This document shows positions 58,765-64,000 of a stretch of 64,000 bases of DNA, piece after piece. The notes under the pieces were generated by a model. The model saw only the letters and a program-made list of their open reading frames with translations. It was not told the origin of the DNA and ran no database searches. Numbering within the stretch: the stretch's first letter is position 1; each line of letters begins with the position of its first letter. A program made the position numbers and the translations under genes. Origin of the DNA: Synechococcus sp. PCC 7502 (lineage in GTDB: Bacteria; Cyanobacteriota; Cyanobacteriia; Pseudanabaenales; Pseudanabaenaceae); NCBI RefSeq assembly GCF_000317085.1, contig NC_019702.1, forward strand, positions 1,332,394 through 1,396,393, read 5' to 3'.

Positions 58765-59240
58765 GCCGTTATGGGGTATTAGTGGCTAGATTACAAAATG
58801 AACTGAGTAATGTTCGCAATGCTATGAGATCGGCTGTATCCCAGTCTGAGAAAGCTAAAAGAACGGAGGACAATGATTTTTGGCTGGCGGCAGCTTTTAG
58901 TTTGCAAAATTTCTATATGGGGACAGAGCGCATTTTTGAAGATGTTGCCAAGCAGATCGATAATGCCTTACCATCTGGGGCAAATTCCCATCGTGAGCTT
59001 TTAGAACAAATGGCGTTAAATATAGCTGATACTCGCCCACCTGTAATTTTGCAGGATACACTGGAACGCTTACAAGATTATCGAGGGTTTCGGCACGTAG
59101 CTATTCATCGGTATGGGTTTGAGCTTCGACCAGATCGCATTCGTGAGTTGGTGGAAATTCTCCCAGATACCGTAGAGATGTTGTCTAGAGACGTTAAGTC
59201 ATTTTGTGAGTTTTTGATAGCCCTAGAGAAAAATATATGA
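58761..59240 (+). CDS. hepT: HEPN toxin, HepT-like
   Basis: The 159-residue all-helical protein carries the HEPN RNase motif RX4HXY at residues 111-118 (R111, H116, Y118), exactly the form in which the MNT partner modifies the Tyr. Long helices (LVARLQNELSNVRNAMRSAV) and an ERIFEDVAKQID stretch fit the fold. Active HEPN toxins cut RNA. The gene overlaps mntA by 4 bp upstream and pglX by 4 bp downstream. Intact. Confidence 0.85.
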   Translation: MSRYGVLVARLQNELSNVRNAMRSAVSQSEKAKRTEDNDFWLAAAFSLQNFYMGTERIFEDVAKQIDNALPSGANSHRELLEQMALNIADTRPPVILQDTLERLQDYRGFRHVAIHRYGFELRPDRIRELVEILPDTVEMLSRDVKSFCEFLIALEKNI

Positions 59241-61050
59241 ACCGTACTGCCATCCGTAATTTTGCAACATGGGCGAGAACAACTTTGCTATTTCAGGTGC
59301 GATCGCGCCTTAATACCTATGGCATAAGCGAAAAGGGGATTGTAGAGCCACAGGTGGTGGTAGGGGGCATAACGGTAAATGGGCTGACTTTGAATGATGA
59401 TGAAGCAAAACATTACCAGCAGCTAAGATCGCAAATTGGCGGCAATATAAATATAGAAGTAATCGCCAAAATCACGGAAGAGATTGCCTATAAATGGTTT
59501 AACCGTTTGGTTGCCTTGCGCTTTATGGAGGTAAATGGCTATTTAAGCTATCGCTGTTTGAGTAGTAGCGATCCGCAGTTGGTCGATCCCGATTTGTTGC
59601 GCGAGGTGGGGGCGATCGCAGAAGGTGGAGATTTTGATGATCTAAATTTGGCAAAGCTGAGTGCATGGCGGGAGTCGGCGAGTAAGCAGCCCAATCCTGA
59701 TGAGTGGCTATATCGCCAGTTATTACTTTTACAGTGTGGGGCTTTGGCAGATGCGATCGCCTGTTTGTTTGACCGCAATCACGATTACACGATGTTATTT
59801 TTGCCGCCCAATTTGCTGAATAATGATTCGATTTTACGGCGATTGGTGGGTGATATTGCGGAAGAGGATTGGCAGGATATTGAGATTGTGGGCTGGCTCT
59901 ATCAGTTTTATATTTCTGAGAAAAAGGATGAGGTAATCGGCGCAAAGTCAAAGGTAAAAGCAGAGGATATTCCAGCCGCAACGCAATTGTTTACGCCCCA
60001 TTGGATTGTGCGTTATATGGTGGAAAATTCGTTGGGTCGATTGTGGCTAGAGTCCCATCCTGAGTCAAACTTAAGGGAGAAGATGCCCTATTATTTGGAG
60101 TCTGCTCCTAGTTCTGGAGGTGTAAAAACTGTGCTGGTTCCCCAAGACCTCACGGTATGCGATCCTGCCTGTGGAAGCGGTCACATTTTGGTTTATGCCT
60201 TTGATTTGTTATTTGAAATCTACAAAGAGCAGGGATATGTAGAGCGAGATATTCCAGCTTTGATTTTGGCGCATAATTTATTCGGTTTGGATATTGATAA
60301 TCGTGCCGTGCAGTTGGCTAGTTTTGCGGTATTGATGAAGGCGAGGGCAAAGAATTCACGTTTTTTACGGAAGGTGCCGAAGTTAAATATTGTGTGGGTG
60401 CGGCATACGCGGCAGTTTTTTAGTGAGAAGGAAATTGCAAAAACCGAACAAGTAACCATTGTGAGTCATCAAATGTCTTTGGCGGGGATGGGTTTGGTCG
60501 ACCAGTTACCTTTGGGATATGTGGCTCCAACTAAAAAGACTTCGTTTGTTTCGTTTTTAACCGATCAACGTTCTATTTCTAATTCTCTTGTGGCTCTGTT
60601 ATCTGCTTTTGTGGATGCGGATAATTTGGGTAGTTTGATCGTGCCGCCTGTATTTAATGCGGATCGAATTTATGCGGAATTGAATGAACTGGAAGGGAAG
60701 TTTTCGCTGTTTGCGGATTTTGCGGTGTTGCGAGATGTGGTGAGGTAGGGAGACAGTATTTAGCGGTGGTAGCGAATCCTCCTTACATGGGAAGTAAGTC
60801 TTTTAATGACAAATTAAATGCTTTTATCGTTAGCAATTACAAAAAAGGTAAGTCTGACCTATTCGCTGCTTTTATTGAACGCTTACTACAAATGATGGAT
60901 TCATCTGGTCTAACAGCAATGGTGGTAATGCAGTCTTGGATGTTTTTAAGTAGCTATGAAGATTTACGGACTGATTTTTTAAAGAATTACGAGATTCCTT
61001 CATTAGTTCACATGGATAATTAAGTTATCCAAATTTTAAAGGAGCGTATA
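59237..61050 (+). pseudogene. pglX: BREX methyltransferase PglX, frameshifted and truncated
   Basis: The N-terminal 503 residues are open and show NRTAIRNFATWARTTLLFQVR, LVALRFMEVNGYL, WLYQFYISEKKDE, LFTPHWIVRYMVENSLGRLW, and the SAM motif CDPACGSGHIL followed by FGLDIDNRAVQLASFAV. The frame stops at 60746, while the catalytic NPPY lies at 60775-60786 in the frame two bases on (RQYLAVVANPPYMGSKSF), which fits a 1-nt deletion just before it. The second frame stops at 61021, and the sequence is cut at 61050 by an IS5 element. Normal PglX is about 1200 residues, so about half is gone. PglX methylates host DNA for BREX self-recognition. Confidence 0.9.
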
Positions 61051-61059
61051 GAGCCTGTT

Positions 61060-61594
61060 TCATATCTCATGAGTAGCAATTCTTTTTAGCATCAAGCGAA
61101 TAAAGCAAAGATTGAGTTTAGCTGTAGCATTAACGAGAGTTCTCTCAAAGTTCTTAACTAAGATTTTGCATCTTTCAACCCAAGTACCCACCTTGTCGGC
61201 ACAACTACAAACCCAGACAGACCTTTTTCTGCCTTCTGTTGCTTTGATACCTTAGGAGAAATTTCAAACCTAATCTTAGTCATAATCTCAGGATAAACCT
61301 TCTGTAAATCAGTCGTCAATTTTTCGATATGATAACCACTATCCAGCAATATCGTAGTTAGCGTAATGTCATCTGGCTTCGATTTGAAGTAATCAATGTT
61401 AATCGTTAACATTTCAATCAGTCCTTGGTCATCTGATACATTTGCTCTTGTTAAATACCCAGAGTGTCAACGGCTAAATGTCTTTTGATCCCGTTAGTTG
61501 CTTTGTAGGAGCAGAAGCCCTTGGATTCTATACTTGCATTACAAGTATTTTTCACTGCTTGTGAGTCAATGATGATTAAAGTTGTCCATTTTGA
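61060..61594 (-). pseudogene. IS5 transposase ORF B, broken by two deletions
   Basis: After the A8 run the frame reads SKWTTLIIIDSQAVKNTCNA and HLAVDTLGI, then stops where a short deletion removed bases present in homologs. The next part (LTRANVSDDQGLIEMLT, LLDSGYHIEKL) is in another frame, and a 16-bp deletion near 61180, seen by comparing with the 52902-53133 fragment, breaks the frame again before the end (TLVNATAKLNLCF). The DDE domain is thus not expressed. Confidence 0.85.
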
Positions 61595-61877
61595 TTTTTT
61601 TTGACTGTTCACGGGCTGTTGAATGCAAAGCTTCCATAATCGCAGTAAATGTACCTGTATCTTTCCACTCCTTGTAGTATCGATACACTGTAGAGAATGG
61701 TGGTAAGTCTCGGGGCATATCTCGCCAATTACAACCGTTTTTGAGTTGGTAGAGTATGCCGTCTAAAATTTGTCTTTTTGTCCAAGTTGGCGGTCTAGTT
61801 TGCTTTTTCTTTGGGAGCAATGGTTCTATAATTTCCCATTCTTTATCTGTTAGGCTACTTGAGTATGGATTTAGCAT
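61566..61877 (-). CDS. IS5 transposase ORF A
   Basis: The 103-residue protein reads LTDKEWEIIEPLLPKKKQTR, KRQILDGILYQLKNGCNWRDMP and VYRYYKEWKDTGTF, the N-terminal domain of IS5-family transposases (DUF4096-type). It ends at the A8 run. ATG start at 61877. Confidence 0.88.
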   Translation of the reverse strand: MLNPYSSSLTDKEWEIIEPLLPKKKQTRPPTWTKRQILDGILYQLKNGCNWRDMPRDLPPFSTVYRYYKEWKDTGTFTAIMEALHSTAREQSKKIKMDNFNHH

Positions 61878-62022
61878 TTTCTAAGCATCATAAATCTTGC
61901 TCATAATAGATATGAAACAGGCTCTATAAAAAGTAAGCTTAGGCTTAGCAAGAATATAAAAATATTTTAGCTATCCCATTCAAAATGCTATAGTAAAGAT
62001 TTGAGTTTGCTAAATTAAAGTT

Positions 62023-63405
62023 ATGTCCTTACCCATTGTTGCTGTTGTTGGTCGCCCGAACGTGGGTAAGTCTGCTTTAGTGAATCGCCTGACTGGGGAA
62101 AATTATGCCATTGTTTATGATCAGCCAGGTATAACTCGCGATCGCACCTATCGACCAGCTTTTTGGAATGGACATGATTTTACCATTGTTGATACGGGCG
62201 GTTTAGTTTTTGCCGATGATACGGAATTTTTACCGATGATCCGTCAACAGGCTTTTGTGGCGATCGAGCAGTCCTGTGCTGTGATTTTTGTGGTTGATGG
62301 CATGACAGGCATTACTGCCGCCGATTGGCAAATTGCCCAGTGGCTAAGGGAGCAGTCTGTCCCAGTGGTATTAGCAGTCAACAAGTGCGAATCCATGAAT
62401 TTGGGCATGGCGCAGGCAGCAGAATTCTGGCAGTTAGGACTAGGTGAGCCGATCGCTTTGTCTTCTTTGCATGGTAATGGTACGGGGGAATTATTAGATG
62501 CCCTAGTGCAGCACTTACCTGATCCAGATACGGTTGAGCCAGAGAGCGATGAAATTAAAGTGGCAATTATTGGTCGCCCCAATGTCGGTAAATCCAGCTT
62601 ACTAAATGCCTTTACGGGTGAAGAACGCTGTATTGTTAGCCCGATTGCGGGAACTACCCGTGATGCGATCGATATGATAGTCTCTCGCACTGTAAATGGA
62701 GAAGAGCGCAATTACCGTCTAATTGATACCGCAGGAATTAGGCGCAAACGTGGGGTAGAATACGGGGCTGAATTTTTTAGCATTAATCGAGCTTTTAAGG
62801 CGATCAGCAGATCGGATGTGGTGCTTTTAGTAATTGATGCGATCGATGGGGTTACAGATCAAGATCAAAAACTGGCAGGCAGAATTAACGATGAAGGTAA
62901 AGCCTGTGTGCTAGTAATTAACAAGTGGGATGCGGTAGAAAAGGATTCCTATACCATCTATGACTACACGGAACAGGTACAATCTCGGATGATGTTTGTG
63001 GACTATGCTCCAGTGATATTTGTCAGTGCTTTGACTGGGCAAAGGGTTCCTAAAATCTTGGATCAAGTTGATATTGTGGCAGAGCAGCATCGGCGCAGAG
63101 TTCCTACGGCAGTTTTAAATGAAGTTTTAACTGAGGCTGTTTCTTGGCATTCTCCTCCCACTACTCGTCAAGGGAAACAAGGTAGAATCTACTATGGTAC
63201 CCAAGTTTCAGCTTCCCCACCTGCAATTATTCTCTTTTGCAATGATCCAAAGCGATTTAATGATAGCTATCGTCGTTATGTGGAGAATCAATTTCGCACT
63301 TCCTTAGGGTTTACAGGTACCCCGTTGCGATTAATTTGGCGTGGCAAGAAAGAAAGAGAAATGGAGCGAACTGCTAATCGTGCCACTAAGGTAAAGCTCT
63401 CTTAA
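62023..63405 (+). CDS. der: Double-GTPase ribosome assembly factor Der (EngA)
   Basis: The 460-residue protein has two GTPase domains: [21 protein letters not shown] and NKCES in the first, [32 protein letters not shown] and NKWDAVEK in the second, then a KH-like domain with [21 protein letters not shown]. Der matures the 50S subunit. It is the first core gene after the island. Confidence 0.97.
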   Translation: MSLPIVAVVGRPNVGKSALVNRLTGENYAIVYDQPGITRDRTYRPAFWNGHDFTIVDTGGLVFADDTEFLPMIRQQAFVAIEQSCAVIFVVDGMTGITAADWQIAQWLREQSVPVVLAVNKCESMNLGMAQAAEFWQLGLGEPIALSSLHGNGTGELLDALVQHLPDPDTVEPESDEIKVAIIGRPNVGKSSLLNAFTGEERCIVSPIAGTTRDAIDMIVSRTVNGEERNYRLIDTAGIRRKRGVEYGAEFFSINRAFKAISRSDVVLLVIDAIDGVTDQDQKLAGRINDEGKACVLVINKWDAVEKDSYTIYDYTEQVQSRMMFVDYAPVIFVSALTGQRVPKILDQVDIVAEQHRRRVPTAVLNEVLTEAVSWHSPPTTRQGKQGRIYYGTQVSASPPAIILFCNDPKRFNDSYRRYVENQFRTSLGFTGTPLRLIWRGKKEREMERTANRATKVKLS

Positions 63406-63500
63406 AACAGTGTGTAAGGCTCGGTTCTCATCCAAGTGGATTTTGATCTCGTATAAAATAATATATCGTCACTATATCTAGTAAGTAAGAGTTAAACATT

Positions 63501-63935
63501 ATGGCTATTTCAAGAGATCAAACAAAGGATCAAAACTTTGCTGTTACCAAAACTGAAGAAGAATGGAAGTCAATTTTGACCCCAGAGGAATTTCATGTGC
63601 TGCGTAAGCATGGTACGGAGAGGGCAGGTACAAGTCCATTGGATAAGGTTTATGATCCTGGAACTTACGTTTGTAAGGGTTGTGGGACTCCTTTATTTAC
63701 CTCTGATACCAAGTTTAATAGTGGTACGGGCTGGCCCAGTTTCTATGATCCCCTTGAAAATAGCGTGGAAACCACTACGGATCGGAGCTTTTTCATGACC
63801 AGAGTGGAAGTGCATTGCCGTAACTGTGGTGGACATTTAGGACATGTATTTAACGACGGTCCTGCACCTACGGGGCAACGCTACTGTATGAATGGGGTTT
63901 CTTTAAAGTTTGTGCCTGATGCTGAGGCAAGTTAA
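63501..63935 (+). CDS. msrB: Peptide-methionine (R)-S-oxide reductase
   Basis: The 144-residue enzyme repairs methionine-R-sulfoxide. It has the zinc CxxC pairs CKGCGTPLF and CRNCGGHLGHVFNDG, the GTGWPSFYDP motif, and the catalytic Cys in QRYCMNGVSLKF. The length is normal. A convergent gene overlaps its last 4 bp. Confidence 0.95.
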   Translation: MAISRDQTKDQNFAVTKTEEEWKSILTPEEFHVLRKHGTERAGTSPLDKVYDPGTYVCKGCGTPLFTSDTKFNSGTGWPSFYDPLENSVETTTDRSFFMTRVEVHCRNCGGHLGHVFNDGPAPTGQRYCMNGVSLKFVPDAEAS

Positions 63936-64000
63936 TTATCTTCTTGGGGTTGGGGATGGTTGGCGTTGATTTCACGGGAAAGCATAGTTTCTAGGCGTTG
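63932..64000 (-). CDS. C-terminal end of an unidentified protein (partial)
   Basis: A minus-strand frame runs from the right edge to TAA 63932-63934, giving 22 residues rich in Asn, Pro, Gln and acidic residues. It overlaps msrB by 4 bp. Too little is present to identify it. Confidence 0.4.
   Translation of the reverse strand, partial: QRLETMLSREINANHPQPQEDN

Larger units (their letters stand above)
61051..61924 (-). mobile_element. IS5-family element, near-full copy
   Basis: The 874-bp element has 17-bp perfect terminal inverted repeats GAGCCTGTTTCATATCT at both ends and is flanked by TATA on each side (61047-61050 and 61925-61928), a likely target duplication. ORFs A and B are on the minus strand and meet at an A8 run, the IS427 subgroup layout. 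It disrupts pglX. Internal deletions make it non-autonomous. Confidence 0.9.

Noticed and set aside
62244-62711. 155-residue minus-strand frame inside der
   Set aside because: It is an antisense shadow of the two GTPase domains; Ser/Pro-rich composition is typical of such shadows.

Overview
The window is a 64-kb stretch of chromosome from a low-GC, probably freshwater cyanobacterium. The octamer GCGATCGC (HIP1), very dense in many cyanobacteria, recurs throughout. The genes include cyanobacterial markers: ntcA, the carboxysome shell gene ccmP, the carotenoid gene cruF, a glycine-rich RRM protein, the N-terminally extended ThiE, and DUF3155 and DUF2997 proteins. A Pseudanabaena-like or basal filamentous/unicellular lineage is possible, but the window alone cannot fix the genus.

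Layout. 1-9.5 kb: end of an unknown gene, thiE, a GAF/HD-GYP protein, the ccmP-pentapeptide pair, DUF2997, a Uma2 protein and a very large NB-ARC/WD40 STAND protein. 9.5-24.7 kb: core metabolism (sugar nucleotidyltransferase, cruF, trpB, gapN, tyrS, a CysA-type ABC ATPase, DUF362, HIT, an M50 protease fused to TPRs) with one AT-rich orphan gene at 17.9-19.3 kb. 24.9-27.1 kb: a cupin/PNPOx/GST operon preceded by two TetR-type palindromes and the remnant of a divergent tetR gene. 27.2-36.2 kb: mrp, a DnaJ-like gene, rbp, an MBL hydrolase, ruvA, a Ser/Thr kinase, NAD kinase and aroH. 36.2-43.6 kb: a glycan-assembly operon (membrane protein, two tandem GT2 paralogs, GT4), lapA and the ribosome-quality-control NFACT protein. 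43.8-51.3 kb: LD-carboxypeptidase, aminotransferase, gloB, ntcA with two perfect NtcA boxes, metK with an apparent CTG start, selO and a peroxiredoxin.

51.3-62.0 kb is an accessory island and the most informative part. It holds two decayed IS1-family elements, one fragment and one nearly full copy of an IS5-family element, and a 48-bp 3' piece of a tRNA-Thr(GGU) gene that looks like an attachment site. These surround the front half of a BREX phage-defence locus: brxB, brxC, a MNT/HEPN toxin-antitoxin pair, then pglX. The locus is dead or dying. brxC has an ochre codon at position 23, pglX has a frameshift just before its NPPY motif and is cut by the IS5 element, and pglZ and brxL are absent. 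brxB and the MNT/HEPN pair remain open. The HEPN gene overlaps pglX by 4 bp and the MNT gene by 4 bp, so the toxin-antitoxin pair sits inside the BREX transcription unit. The chromosome resumes at der and msrB.

All calls are from reading the sequence; no database search was run.
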